Shown in pieces: positions 16,722 to 25,394 of a stretch of DNA of 37,759 bases. Position 1 is the stretch's first letter; each line of letters begins with the position of its first letter. A program made the translations under genes and the position numbers. The notes under the pieces were generated by a model. That model saw only the letters and a program-made list of their open reading frames with translations, had not been told where the DNA came from and did no database searches. Location of the stretch: contig NZ_BMWG01000038.1 in assembly GCF_014651115.1 (NCBI RefSeq), positions 1 through 37,759 of the forward strand, given 5' to 3'. This DNA is from Streptomyces inusitatus. Its GTDB lineage: Bacteria; Actinomycetota; Actinomycetes; Streptomycetales; Streptomycetaceae.

Positions 16722-17678
16722 ATGCGCATTGTGGTTCTGGCCGGCGGCATCGGCGGCGCCCGTTTCCTCCGCGGTCTTCAGCAGGCCGCCCCCGAGGCGG
16801 ACGTCACGGTGATCGGCAACACCGGTGACGACATCCATCTGTTCGGACTCAAGGTCTGCCCCGACCTCGACACCGTGATGTACACCCTCGGCGGGGGCAT
16901 AAACGAGGAGCAGGGCTGGGGGCGTACGGACGAGAGCTTCCACGTCAAGGAGGAGCTGGCGGCGTACGGCGTGGGCCCCGAGTGGTTCGGCCTCGGCGAC
17001 CGCGACTTCGCCACCCATATCGTCCGCACCCAGATGCTGGCCGCGGGGTATCCGCTCAGCGCCGTCACCGAGGCGCTCTGCACCCGCTGGAACCCGGGCG
17101 TCCGGCTGCTGCCGATGTCCGACGACCGGGTCGAGACGCATGTCGCCGTGGAGCTGGACGGCGAGCGGAAGGTCATCCACTTCCAGGAGTACTGGGTGAA
17201 GCTGCGGGCCTCCGTGGCCGCGGAGGCCGTCGTGCCCGTCGGGGCCGAGCAGGCCAAGCCCGCCCCCGGGGTGCTGGAGGCGATCGCCGCCGCCGATGTG
17301 ATCCTCTTCCCGCCGTCGAACCCGGTCGTCAGCGTCGGCACCATCCTCGCGGTGCCGGGGATCCGCGAGGCGATCGCCGAGGCGGGAGTGCCCGTCGTCG
17401 GGCTCTCCCCCATCGTCGGGAACGCGCCCGTGCGCGGGATGGCGGACAAGGTGCTCGCCGCCGTGGGCGTGGAGGCGAGCGCCGCGGCGGTCGCCGAGCA
17501 CTACGGCTCCGGGCTGCTGGACGGCTGGCTCGTGGACACCGTGGACGCGGACGCGGTCGGGGCGGTCGAGGCCGCCGGGATCCGCTGCCGGGCGGTGCCG
17601 CTGATGATGACGGACACCGGGGCGACGGCGGAGATGGCGCGGCAGGCGCTGGCCCTCGCCGAGGAGGTCCGGGCGTGA
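16722..17678 (+). CDS. fbiA: coenzyme F420 biosynthesis 2-phospho-L-lactate/PEP transferase
   Basis: A 318-aa cytosolic enzyme of the CofD/FbiA family. It transfers the phospho-enolpyruvyl (or phospho-lactyl) group from its GDP- or GMP-linked precursor to the deazaflavin Fo, giving dehydro-F420-0 (or F420-0). Family motifs are LAGGIGGARFLRGL at the N-terminus, IGNTGDDIHLFGLKVCPDLDTVMYTL, and PPSNPVVSVGTIL in the second half. The ATG at 16722 is the only sensible start. Its TGA overlaps the fbiB GTG by 4 bp, so the two are coupled. The fbiA-fbiB pair beside whiB is conserved with M. tuberculosis (Rv3261-Rv3262). Confidence 0.96.
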   Translation: MRIVVLAGGIGGARFLRGLQQAAPEADVTVIGNTGDDIHLFGLKVCPDLDTVMYTLGGGINEEQGWGRTDESFHVKEELAAYGVGPEWFGLGDRDFATHIVRTQMLAAGYPLSAVTEALCTRWNPGVRLLPMSDDRVETHVAVELDGERKVIHFQEYWVKLRASVAAEAVVPVGAEQAKPAPGVLEAIAAADVILFPPSNPVVSVGTILAVPGIREAIAEAGVPVVGLSPIVGNAPVRGMADKVLAAVGVEASAAAVAEHYGSGLLDGWLVDTVDADAVGAVEAAGIRCRAVPLMMTDTGATAEMARQALALAEEVRA

Positions 17679-19015
17679 CACCCCCGTACGACCCCTCCCC
17701 CGTCACCACCCCGCTCGGGACGGAGACCTCGGACTTCTCCGTACGCGCCCTGGCGGGGCTGCCGGAGGTGGCCCCGGGCGACGACCTCGCCCGGCTGATC
17801 GCCGCCGCCGGGCCCGGGCTGGCCGACGGGGACATCCTGCTCGTCACCTCCAAGATCGTGAGCAAGGCCGAGGGGCGCGTCCTCGCCGCCGGCGACCGTG
17901 AGGCCGCCATAGACGCGGAGACCGTACGCGTGGTGGCCCGGCGCGGCCCGCTGCGCATCGTCGAGAACCGGCAGGGCCTGATCATGGCCGCCGCCGGGGT
18001 CGACGCCTCCAACACCCCGGCCGGCACCGTACTGCTGCTGCCGCTGGACCCCGACGCCTCGGCGCGGGCGATCCGCGCGGGGCTGCGCGAGACGCTCGGC
18101 GTCGACGTCGGGGTGCTCGTCACGGACACCTTCGGACGGCCCTGGCGCAACGGGCTGACCGACGTCGCGATCGGCTCGGCCGGGGTGCGGGTGCTCGACG
18201 ATCTGCGCGGCGGGAGCGACAGCCACGGAAACCCGCTGAGCGCGACCGTGGTCGCCGTCGCCGACGAGCTGGCCGCCGCCGGGGACCTGGTCAAGGGCAA
18301 GACGGCCGGCCGGCCCGTGGCCGTGGTGCGCGGTCTCGCGCGGCTGGTCGGCGGCGACGACGACGCCCGGGCGCTGGTGCGGGACCCGGCCGACGACATG
18401 TTCCGCCTCGGCACCTCCGAGGCCGTACGCGAGGCGGTCACCCAGCGGCGCACGGTCCGCGAGTTCACCGACGAGCCGGTGGACCCGGCGGCGGTCCGCC
18501 GGGCGGTCGCCGCCGCCGTGACCGCTCCCGCGCCCCACCACACCACGCCCTGGCGCTTCGTCCTCCTCGAATCGGCCGCCTCGCGGACCGGGCTGCTCGA
18601 CGCGATGCGCGACGCCTGGATCGAGGACCTGCGGCGCGACGGGAAGCCGGCGGAGTCCATCGCCAAGCGGGTGCGCCGGGGCGAGGTGCTGCGCAAGGCC
18701 CCGTATCTGGTCGTCCCCTGTCTGGTGACGGAGGGCTCCCACCACTACGGGGACGAGCGCCGCGACACCGCCGAGCGCGAGATGTTCGTGGTCGCGACGG
18801 GCGCGGGCGTGCAGAACCTGCTGGTGGCGCTCGCGGGCGAGCGGCTGGGCTCGGCGTGGGTGTCGTCCACGATGTTCTGCCGTGACGTCGTGCGCGAGGT
18901 GCTGGGGCTGCCCCCGGAGTGGGACCCGATGGGGGCCGTGGCCGTGGGGCACCCGGCGGGGCCGCCGAAGCCCCGGCCGGAGCGGAGCGCCTCGGCGTTC
19001 ATCGAGGTCCGCTGA
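17675..19015 (+). CDS. fbiB: bifunctional F420-0:gamma-glutamyl ligase / FMN-dependent reductase
   Basis: A 446-aa two-domain enzyme. Residues about 10-240 are the CofE-like ligase that adds gamma-linked glutamates to F420-0 (DGDILLVTSKIVSKAEGR, VLVTDTFGRPWRNGLTDVAIG). Residues about 255-440 are an FMN-binding nitroreductase fold (QRRTVREFTDEPVDPAAVRRAV, LVALAGERLGSAWVSST), which in mycobacteria reduces dehydro-F420-0. It starts with GTG overlapping the fbiA stop; GAGGAGG lies 7 nt upstream inside fbiA. Its length matches the actinobacterial fused form. It converges on the glycosylase gene with only 35 bp of CGCCG-rich DNA between. Confidence 0.96.
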   Translation: MTPPYDPSPVTTPLGTETSDFSVRALAGLPEVAPGDDLARLIAAAGPGLADGDILLVTSKIVSKAEGRVLAAGDREAAIDAETVRVVARRGPLRIVENRQGLIMAAAGVDASNTPAGTVLLLPLDPDASARAIRAGLRETLGVDVGVLVTDTFGRPWRNGLTDVAIGSAGVRVLDDLRGGSDSHGNPLSATVVAVADELAAAGDLVKGKTAGRPVAVVRGLARLVGGDDDARALVRDPADDMFRLGTSEAVREAVTQRRTVREFTDEPVDPAAVRRAVAAAVTAPAPHHTTPWRFVLLESAASRTGLLDAMRDAWIEDLRRDGKPAESIAKRVRRGEVLRKAPYLVVPCLVTEGSHHYGDERRDTAEREMFVVATGAGVQNLLVALAGERLGSAWVSSTMFCRDVVREVLGLPPEWDPMGAVAVGHPAGPPKPRPERSASAFIEVR

Positions 19016-19050
19016 CGGTCACCGCACCGCCGCGCCGCCGCGCCGCCGCG

Positions 19051-19977
19051 TCACTGCCAGTGGCGCGGCCGGGCCCCGTACATCTTCGGCGTACGGCGGG
19101 CCGGGATCCGGCCGCTCAGCATGATGAGCCGGACGGCGCGGTGGCGCTGCCCCGCGTAGGGGGCCAGCAGTTCGAGCATCGCCGCGTCGTCGGCGTCCCG
19201 GTCGTCCGCGAGGGCATGGCCGACGATCCCCGGCAGATGCAGATCCCCGGTGGTGACGGCGTCCGGGGCGCCATGGCTGCGCTGTACGGTCTCGGCGGAG
19301 GTCCAGGGGCCGATGCCCGGGATCAGCTCCAGCCGTGCCATGGCCCGGTCGGCGGGCAGCCCCGCCGCCTCCTCCAGCCGGCGGGCGGCGCGGGCCGCGC
19401 GCAGGATCGTGGCGGCGCGCTTGTCGTCGACCCCGGCCCGGTGCCAGTCCCAGGAGGGGATCAGGGTCCAGGCCCGGGGATCGGGCATCACCCACAGATC
19501 GGGGGACGGACCCAGGGCGGGCTCGCCGTGCCGCCGTACGAGGAACCGCCAGGCGCGGAATGCCTCCTCCGTGGTGACCTTCTGCTCCAGCACGGTCGGG
19601 ATGAGGGACTCCAGGACCAGCCCGGTACGGGTGAGGCGCAGCCCGGGGGCGCGGTGCAGCGCGGCGGCGACGAGGCGGTGACGCGGGGTGAAGGCCCCGG
19701 GGTCGTCGTCCGCGCCCAGCAGCCCCGGCGCGGCCTCCAGCAGCCACTCCGCGCCCGGCCCCCACGCCTGTGCCTCCACCATGCCCGCCCGCGCCGTGAT
19801 CCTCAGCGTGCCGGGCCCCCGCGGGGTGCGCGTCGCCCGCCAGAACGACCCGTCGGGCGCGGCCCGGTACGTCGGGTCCGCCGGGCCCCGGCGGAGGGGG
19901 GTGAGGGTGAGGGGGAGGTCGAGGGGGGTTGGGGGGAGCCAGCTGCGGGTTTGCGCCTGGGCGGCGGGGAGGGACAC
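19051..19977 (-). CDS. DNA-3-methyladenine glycosylase-like protein (AlkA/HhH-GPD)
   Basis: A 308-aa base-excision repair glycosylase of the HhH-GPD superfamily, AlkA type, which removes alkylated bases from DNA. The helix-hairpin-helix is at about 217-240 (LELIPGIGPWTSAETVQRSHG), and the catalytic Asp follows at 245 (VTTGDLHLPG). There is no Fe-S Cys cluster, which separates it from EndoIII/MutY. The open frame continues 48 codons upstream into repeat-like DNA. The GTG at 19977 (VSLPAAQAQTRSW) was chosen because GAGG lies about 8 nt upstream and the upstream residues are low complexity. It converges on fbiB. Confidence 0.88.
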   Translation of the reverse strand: MSLPAAQAQTRSWLPPTPLDLPLTLTPLRRGPADPTYRAAPDGSFWRATRTPRGPGTLRITARAGMVEAQAWGPGAEWLLEAAPGLLGADDDPGAFTPRHRLVAAALHRAPGLRLTRTGLVLESLIPTVLEQKVTTEEAFRAWRFLVRRHGEPALGPSPDLWVMPDPRAWTLIPSWDWHRAGVDDKRAATILRAARAARRLEEAAGLPADRAMARLELIPGIGPWTSAETVQRSHGAPDAVTTGDLHLPGIVGHALADDRDADDAAMLELLAPYAGQRHRAVRLIMLSGRIPARRTPKMYGARPRHWQ

Positions 19978-20341
19978 GGGGGGCCTCGTTCCAAGGGGGG
20001 TGCCCTTCGAGGGTAGGCCGCCCGCCTCGCCCCCGGGTCCCCCGTCGAGACTCAGCCCCTCGTCGGGGGCCAGCCCCTGGCTTCGCCGATTCAGCGTCGC
20101 CGCACACAGCAAGGGGTCCAAAAACCAGCCTGTCCGGCGTTTGAGGACGGACCCCGTGCCTCAGGGGGCCGGACCGGGCGGGGTCGTCAATTGAGGACCG
20201 TTGCCGGCTGCGGGCCACTCGTCGGGGGCCAGCCCCCGAACCCCCGCGCCTCAATCGCCGGCGGGGCTGAGTTTTGGCGGCTTGGCCAAATTCAGCCCGT
20301 CAGAGCCCGCTGCGGGCAGGGACCGGCCAGGCCCGGCGCGG
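19978..20341. repeat. intergenic region with Streptomyces-type dispersed GC repeats
   Basis: This 364-bp gap has no credible gene but holds several repeat pieces. A 17-bp word CGTCGGGGGCCAGCCCC occurs twice (20061-20077, 20220-20236). CCAGCCTGTCCGGCGTTTGAGG (20125-20146) and its inverted relative CCTCAATCGCCGGCGGGGCTGA (20249-20270) resemble the abundant intergenic CTCAA-CGCCGG-GGCTG repeats of Streptomyces genomes. The piece at 20270-20298 (GGCGGCTTGGCCAAATTCAGCCC) belongs with them. It could fold into hairpins and serve as a terminator for the nucleotidyltransferase gene. Confidence 0.65.
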
Positions 20342-21424
20342 CTACTGGTCGGAGGAGAAGCGGACCGCGCCTGGGGGGAGGGTGGTGTCGCACCAGACGC
20401 GGAGGCCGGAGCGGAGTTCGTTGTCGGCGCCGATGTGGGCGCCGTCGCCGATGACGGTGTCGTCGAGGATGGTGCGGGGGCCGATGTGGGAGTGGGCGCC
20501 GATGAGGGAGGAGGAGATGTGGGCGCCTTCTTCGATGACGGCGCCGGTGAGGACGACGCTGGCGTGGACGCGGGCGCCGGAGGCGACGCGCGCGCCTTCG
20601 CCGATGACGGTGCCGCCGGTGAGTTTGGCGTCGGGGGCGACCGAGGCGGAGTCGAGGACCAGACGGTCGCCGCGGCGGCCGGGGACGGCGGGGGAGGGGG
20701 CTCGGCCGAGGACGAGGTCGGCGGAGCCACGGACGAAGGCCTGGGGGGTGCCGAGGTCGAGCCAGTAGGTGGAGTCGACCATGCCCTGGAGGTGGGCCCC
20801 GGAGGAGAGGAGGTCGGGGAAGGTCTCCCGTTCGACCGACACCGGCCGGCCGGCCGGGATCGTGTCGATGACGGAGCGCCGGAAGACGTACGCCCCGGCG
20901 TTGATCTGGTCCGTGACGATCTCCTCGGGGGTCTGGGGCTTCTCCAGGAAGGCTGTCACCCGCCCCGTCTCGTCCGTCGGCACCAGGCCGAACGCGCGCG
21001 GGTCCGCGACCCGGGTCAGATGGAGGGAGACGTCCGCGCCGGAGCCCCGGTGGGTCTCCACCAGGGCCCCGATGTCCAGCCCGGTGAGGATGTCCCCGTT
21101 GAAGATCAGGACGGGTTCGTCGGGGCCGGAGGTGAGCCGCTCGGCCACATTGCGGATCGCGCCGCCGGTGCCGAGGGGCTCGCGCTCGGTGACGTACTCC
21201 AGGCTCAGCCCCAGCGAGGAGCCGTCGCCGAAGTACGGCTCGAAGACCTCCGCGAGGTAGGAGGTGGCGAGCACGATGTGCTCCACCCCGGCGGCCCGCG
21301 CCCGCGCGAGCTGGTGCGTGAGGAAGGGGACGCCCGCCGCCGGGACCATCGGCTTGGGCGTGTTCACGGTGAGCGGGCGCAGCCGGGTGCCCTTGCCGCC
21401 GACCAGGAGAATCGCTTCTGTCAC
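20342..21424 (-). CDS. sugar-1-phosphate nucleotidyltransferase (mannose-1-P guanylyltransferase-like)
   Basis: A 360-aa NDP-sugar synthase. The N-terminal GT-A domain has the pyrophosphorylase signature LLVGGKGTRLRPLT with KPM (9-26), FNGDIL and the product-site segments LEKPQTPEE and NAGAYVF. The C-terminus is a left-handed beta-helix of hexapeptide repeats (VIGEGARVASGARV, VIEEGAHISSSLIGAHSHIG). Its best match is GDP-mannose pyrophosphorylase, by analogy with M. tuberculosis Rv3264c and because manA and manB are nearby; a glucose or other substrate is possible, and streptomycetes have further ManC candidates, so no symbol is given. The GTG at 21424 starts the conserved VTEAILLVGG; an ATG 15 codons earlier lacks a ribosome-binding site. 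Confidence 0.9.
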   Translation of the reverse strand: MTEAILLVGGKGTRLRPLTVNTPKPMVPAAGVPFLTHQLARARAAGVEHIVLATSYLAEVFEPYFGDGSSLGLSLEYVTEREPLGTGGAIRNVAERLTSGPDEPVLIFNGDILTGLDIGALVETHRGSGADVSLHLTRVADPRAFGLVPTDETGRVTAFLEKPQTPEEIVTDQINAGAYVFRRSVIDTIPAGRPVSVERETFPDLLSSGAHLQGMVDSTYWLDLGTPQAFVRGSADLVLGRAPSPAVPGRRGDRLVLDSASVAPDAKLTGGTVIGEGARVASGARVHASVVLTGAVIEEGAHISSSLIGAHSHIGPRTILDDTVIGDGAHIGADNELRSGLRVWCDTTLPPGAVRFSSDQ

Positions 21425-21515
21425 CGTGTCGTCTCTGCTTCCTGTCCGGGCGGGAGGGGGGGAATTCATCCGTTCGAGACCGGTCAGTTTATGCAGTGGA
21501 TGGGCATGTGCCCGG

Positions 21516-22850
21516 TCATACGCGTCCCTGATATCCGGCCGACGCGTTTCTGGCGGTGCCGAGCCTGCCGTAGAGACGGGTTCCCGGGCAGTCGGTGTAG
21601 AAGCCGTCGCGGTGTCCGGAGATCACGTTGAAGCTGACCTTCCGGCCCCGGGGGTGCTTGCCGCTGCCGCCCGATGTGAGTGTGACCTTGCCTTTCGGGT
21701 TGCCCTTGAAGAGTCCGAGCTTCCAGGCGGTGAGCCGGGCGACGGCGGTCACGGCGGCGGCGGGCGGATTGACGCGGCTGTAGGAGCCGAGGACCGCGAT
21801 GCCCATGGTGTTGGCGTTGAATCCCAGGGTGTGCGCGCCCCGGACCGCCCTGGTGACGCCGCCGGCCCGGCCTTCGTAGATGTTCCCGCACTTGTCGACG
21901 GCGAAGTTGTAGCCGATGTCCCGCCATCCGCTGCTCACTACGTGGTAGCGGTAGATACTGCGAAGGACTGAGGCCGACTGCCCGCAGGTGTAGCTGTTGC
22001 CGGTGGCGCTGTGGTGGACGAAGGCGGCCTTGATCGTCTTGCTGTAGACGAAGCCCCGCTCGCGCAGGGCCTCGCTGGCCCGCCATCCCGCCCGGCTGAC
22101 GATCTTGGGGCGGGGTCCGATGTACGGCTTCGCCGCCGCCTCCAGCACCGGGAGGTGGATCTCGGGGGTGGGGTACGCGGCGCGCCGGGTGAGCGCGGCG
22201 GTCGTGGGTACGGGGTGCTCGGGGGCCTCGGACTCCTCCGGCTCGTCCGGCTCCTCGGCCTCCTCGGGCTCGTCCGGTTCCTCCGCCTCGCCGGCGGCCT
22301 CCAAGGCCTCAGAGGGCTCCGGGGCCTCTCCCGGATCGACGAGTTCCAGCCGCATTCCGGCGGGCAGCGCCGCGGGCTCCCCCGTCGCGGGCCTCACCCG
22401 TACCTCCACTCCGTCGCTGGCCCCGACCCAGAGCGGGGCGGTGGAGCCCCGGGCGGCCCGGTTCTCCGCCGTGCCCGGGTCCGCGCCGTGCTCGTGGTTG
22501 TGGGTCTCCACGTCCTGCCAGCCGGACCAAGCTCCGGTGCCGCTCGCCCGGGTGCGGACCTGGACCGTGCCGCGGAGTTCGGCGGCGGGGTCGTCCCAGA
22601 CGACGCCGACCATCGAGAAGGGCGCGACCCGGCGCTGGAGCAGCCCGCGTTCGGCGGTCGGGGCGAGCGAGCGGGTGGTCGGCGCGAGCGGCAGGGACTG
22701 GGTGGAGCCGGCGATGTCGGGGGCCTTGCCGGGGACCTTCGCCGCGGGCGGCGGCGGTGGCGGCGGGGCCGCGCCGGAGGGCGCCGGGAGCGGGAGTACG
22801 AGCGCGGCCGAGACCGCGACGCCGATCGAGGAAACCAGGAGTCCACGCAT
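21516..22850 (-). CDS. secreted peptidoglycan recognition protein / N-acetylmuramoyl-L-alanine amidase
   Basis: A 444-aa exported protein. A signal peptide runs to about residue 28 (MRGLLVSSIGVAVSAALVLPLP), followed by a poly-Pro stretch, a beta-rich region (70-170) and a Glu/Pro-rich linker of repeated EEPDEPEE units (about 185-212). The C-terminal half is a PGRP/Amidase_2 zinc domain: KIVSRAGWRASE, FVHHSATGNSY (first zinc His), GWRDIGYNFAVDKCGNIYEGR, and late zinc ligands in VISGHRDGF and DCPG. It should cleave the muramoyl-alanine bond in the wall. No Shine-Dalgarno is visible; a CAGGAT hexamer (22858-22863) 7 nt before the ATG suggests a leaderless start. The nucleotidyltransferase follows after 91 bp and may be cotranscribed. 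Confidence 0.93.
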   Translation of the reverse strand: MRGLLVSSIGVAVSAALVLPLPAPSGAAPPPPPPPAAKVPGKAPDIAGSTQSLPLAPTTRSLAPTAERGLLQRRVAPFSMVGVVWDDPAAELRGTVQVRTRASGTGAWSGWQDVETHNHEHGADPGTAENRAARGSTAPLWVGASDGVEVRVRPATGEPAALPAGMRLELVDPGEAPEPSEALEAAGEAEEPDEPEEAEEPDEPEESEAPEHPVPTTAALTRRAAYPTPEIHLPVLEAAAKPYIGPRPKIVSRAGWRASEALRERGFVYSKTIKAAFVHHSATGNSYTCGQSASVLRSIYRYHVVSSGWRDIGYNFAVDKCGNIYEGRAGGVTRAVRGAHTLGFNANTMGIAVLGSYSRVNPPAAAVTAVARLTAWKLGLFKGNPKGKVTLTSGGSGKHPRGRKVSFNVISGHRDGFYTDCPGTRLYGRLGTARNASAGYQGRV

Positions 22851-22965
22851 GGGGAAGATCCTGGACCCCGTCCGCCCGATCCGCCCGCCCGCACACCACC
22901 GGCGGGTCGGGCCGGGCGGGGCGTCCCGTCACCGGTTCGGCCGCCTCCGCAGGCGGTGCGGGGCG

Positions 22966-22971
22966 TACCCT
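22966..22971 (+). promoter_or_regulatory. -10 TACCCT for a probable leaderless transcript
   Basis: TACCCT ends 7 nt before the GTG start at 22979, so the transcript probably begins at the start codon. A small hairpin (CCGCCT/AGGCGG, 22941-22956) lies where the -35 would be, and no -35 match is present. Confidence 0.45.
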
Positions 22972-22978
22972 AACGCTG

Positions 22979-23731
22979 GTGAACGCCAGCGACCGTACCC
23001 CTGCCGACCTGCTGCGATCCGCGCTCGCCGCGGACCCTTCGCGCCCCTTGGTCACCTTCTACGACGACGCCACCGGTGAGCGCGTCGAATTGTCCGTCGC
23101 CACCCTGGCCAATTGGGTGGCGAAGACGGCCAATCTGCTCCAGGGCGAGCTCGCCGCCGAGCCCGGGGACCGGCTCGCGCTGCTGCTGCCCGCGCACTGG
23201 CAGAGCGCCGTGTGGCTGCTCGCCTGTTCCTCCGCCGGAGTGACGGCGGACGTGGGCGGCGACCCCTCGGCGGCCGATCTCGTCGTCAGCGGACCCGACA
23301 CCCTGGAGCGGGCCCGCGCCTGCCGGGGCGAGCGGGTGGCGCTGGCGCTGCGCCCCCTCGGCGGGCGTTTCCCGAAGGCGCCGGAGGGCTTCTCGGACTA
23401 CGCGGTGGAGGTGCCCTCACAGGGCGACCGCTTCGCGCCGTACGCGCCCGTCGACCCGGGCGCGGCGGCGCTGTCGGTGGGCGGCCTGGAGCTGAGCGGC
23501 GCGGAGCTGGTGGAGCGGGCCCGGGCGGACGCGGCGGAGCTGGGGCTGAGCCCCGGGTCCCGGCTGCTCAGCGGGCGCGGCTACGACAGCTGGGAGGGGC
23601 TGTCGGCGGGGCTGTTCGCGCCGCTCGCGGCCGGTGCCTCGGTGGTGCTGTGCCGGCATCTGGACCAGCTGTCGCCGAAGAGCCTGGAGCAGCGGATCGA
23701 GAGCGAGCGCGTCACCGTCACGGCACGGTAG
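22979..23731 (+). CDS. TIGR03089 family protein (half-length AMP-binding-like)
   Basis: A 250-aa actinobacterial protein of the TIGR03089 family, equivalent to M. tuberculosis Rv3268. It resembles the N-terminal half of AMP-forming acyl-CoA synthetases (RPLVTFYDDATGERVELSVATLANWVAKTANLL, LLLPAHWQSAVWLLACSSAG). It lacks the P-loop STG-TG-P motif and the whole C-terminal domain, so adenylating activity is unlikely. Function is unknown. It starts with GTG; no ribosome-binding site is seen, and a -10 7 nt upstream suggests a leaderless mRNA. It heads the LCP cluster, mirroring the Rv3267 (LCP)-Rv3268 neighbourhood. Confidence 0.85.
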   Translation: MNASDRTPADLLRSALAADPSRPLVTFYDDATGERVELSVATLANWVAKTANLLQGELAAEPGDRLALLLPAHWQSAVWLLACSSAGVTADVGGDPSAADLVVSGPDTLERARACRGERVALALRPLGGRFPKAPEGFSDYAVEVPSQGDRFAPYAPVDPGAAALSVGGLELSGAELVERARADAAELGLSPGSRLLSGRGYDSWEGLSAGLFAPLAAGASVVLCRHLDQLSPKSLEQRIESERVTVTAR

Positions 23732-23946
23732 CGCGCGGGCCGCGGTCCTGGCGTCCGGGGGGGCCGGTGCTCAACTTCCCTGGTCCGGCGGGAGTCAGGG
23801 GCGTTTTGTGCCGGTCCGGCCCCCAACTTCGGCCTATGAACGGCGAAACGCGGACCGTACCGCACAACCATGCGCGATGTTCGGCCGTCTAGCCCTGCGA
23901 TCGGCGGTCGAGCGCGCCGCCGACGCCATGAAGGATGGACGCAGAC

Positions 23947-25173
23947 GTGACCGACAGTGCTGGTACTCCGGCCGGCCCGGGCGGCCCGGCGGAGGACGAC
24001 GGCGCGACCGACGCGGCAGCTGAACCCGAGGAACCGACGGCCTCCCGCAAGCGCCGCTGGCTGCGCTGGGCGGCCGTCGGCACCGCGCTGGTCGTGCTCG
24101 CCGGGGCGGGTTCCGCCTGGTGGTTCTACCGTCAGCTGGACTCCAACATCACCACCGACACCACGGCCGCGACCGAGCTGCAAATACATGAGAAGGAGCG
24201 GCCGGCCCCGCTCGTCCTGGACGCGCGGAACATCCTCGTACTCGGCTCCGACACCCGCTCGGGCGAGGGGAACAGCGAGTACGGCCGGGACGAGGGCGAG
24301 AGCCAGCGCTCGGACACCACGATCCTGCTGCACATCGCCGCCGACCGGAAGAGCGCGACCGCGATGTCCGTGCCGCGCGATCTGATGGCGTGGATCCCGA
24401 GCTGCCGGCGGGCCGACGGCTCCCGTACCGAGGAGACGTTCGGGCAGTTCAACTCGGCCTTCGCGATCGGGGGCGCGGCCTGTGTCATCCGGACGGTCGA
24501 GAAGATGACCGGGGTGCGGATCGACCACCACATGATCGTGGACTTCCGGGGCTTCAAGAAGATGGTCGACGCGATCGACGGCGTCGAGGTCTGTCTGAAG
24601 AAGCCCATAGACGACGAGGACGCCCGGCTGAGGCTCGACGCGGGCCGGCAGACCCTCGACGGGGAACAGGCCCTCGGTTACGTACGCGCCCGGAAGTCCC
24701 TGGGCGACGGCAGCGACACCGACCGGATGGAGCGGCAGCAGCAGTTCCTGGGCGCGCTGGTCAAGAAGGTGCAGAGCGACGGCGTACTGCTGGACTGGAC
24801 AAAGCTGTATCCGCTGCTGGACGCGGCGACCAAGTCGCTGACCACGGATCCGGGGCTCGACTCGCTGAAGGATCTGTACGGCCTGTCCAAGTCGATGCGG
24901 GACATCCCCACCGACAAGGTGCAGTTCCTGACCGCGCCGCGGCAGCCGTACGCCGCCGACAGGAACCGGGACGAGCTGGTGCAGCCGGAGGCCGATCAGC
25001 TGTTCCAGCGGCTGCGCGAGGACACCCCGATCACCGTGCTCCCGGCTCCGAGCGCGAGCGAGCGGGAGGCGGCGGCCGGTGAGCGGGGTGAGGAGAGCGC
25101 CGCCCCCGGCGCGAGCCCCAGCCCCTCGCCGACGTTCACCGGCAGCAATGCGGCGACGGGGGTCTGCACATGA
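23947..25173 (+). CDS. LCP family protein 1 (cell-wall glycopolymer ligase)
   Basis: A 408-aa type II membrane protein: an acidic cytosolic tail, one membrane segment (about 41-60) and an extracytoplasmic LytR-CpsA-Psr domain (about 95-260). LCP enzymes move glycopolymers from undecaprenyl-linked carriers onto peptidoglycan. Conserved blocks are SDTTILLHI (112-120), SVPRDL (131-136), DGEQALGYVRARK (208-220) and DTDRMERQQQF (227-237), which hold the Asp and Arg residues that bind the pyrophosphate. It lacks a LytR_C domain and ends in a Ser/Pro tail with GVCT. It has four Cys, all extracytoplasmic. The GTG at 23947 has AGGA 11 nt upstream; the in-frame ATG at 23935 is a possible start. Confidence 0.92.
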   Translation: MTDSAGTPAGPGGPAEDDGATDAAAEPEEPTASRKRRWLRWAAVGTALVVLAGAGSAWWFYRQLDSNITTDTTAATELQIHEKERPAPLVLDARNILVLGSDTRSGEGNSEYGRDEGESQRSDTTILLHIAADRKSATAMSVPRDLMAWIPSCRRADGSRTEETFGQFNSAFAIGGAACVIRTVEKMTGVRIDHHMIVDFRGFKKMVDAIDGVEVCLKKPIDDEDARLRLDAGRQTLDGEQALGYVRARKSLGDGSDTDRMERQQQFLGALVKKVQSDGVLLDWTKLYPLLDAATKSLTTDPGLDSLKDLYGLSKSMRDIPTDKVQFLTAPRQPYAADRNRDELVQPEADQLFQRLREDTPITVLPAPSASEREAAAGERGEESAAPGASPSPSPTFTGSNAATGVCT

Positions 25174-25208
25174 CGTACCGGCCAAGACTGGGCTCACGCC
25201 AAGCGAAT

Positions 25209-25284
25209 TGGGCGTATTGCCCAGATGTAAGTTATGTGGAATTTGTCATGGGCGTCGACCCACTGTGAACTGGGCGGATAGTGT
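25209..25284 (+). promoter_or_regulatory. promoter region of LCP 2 with inverted repeat and two -10 boxes
   Basis: The inverted repeat TGGGC-N5-GCCCA (25209-25223) is followed 4 nt later by TAAGTT (25228-25233), and a second -10-like TAGTGT lies at 25279-25284. The same elements with the same spacing precede LCP 4. The inverted repeat overlaps the expected -35 region, so it may be an operator; its regulator is unknown. Confidence 0.5.
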
Positions 25285-25394
25285 GACGCGATCCGGTTCT
25301 CCGGCCCCGTGCGATCACACCGCCGGACCGAGAGAGACCGAGCGCCATCCGGGGGAGGCGCTTCGCGTGGCAGCGACGGAGGATTCAGAAAACC

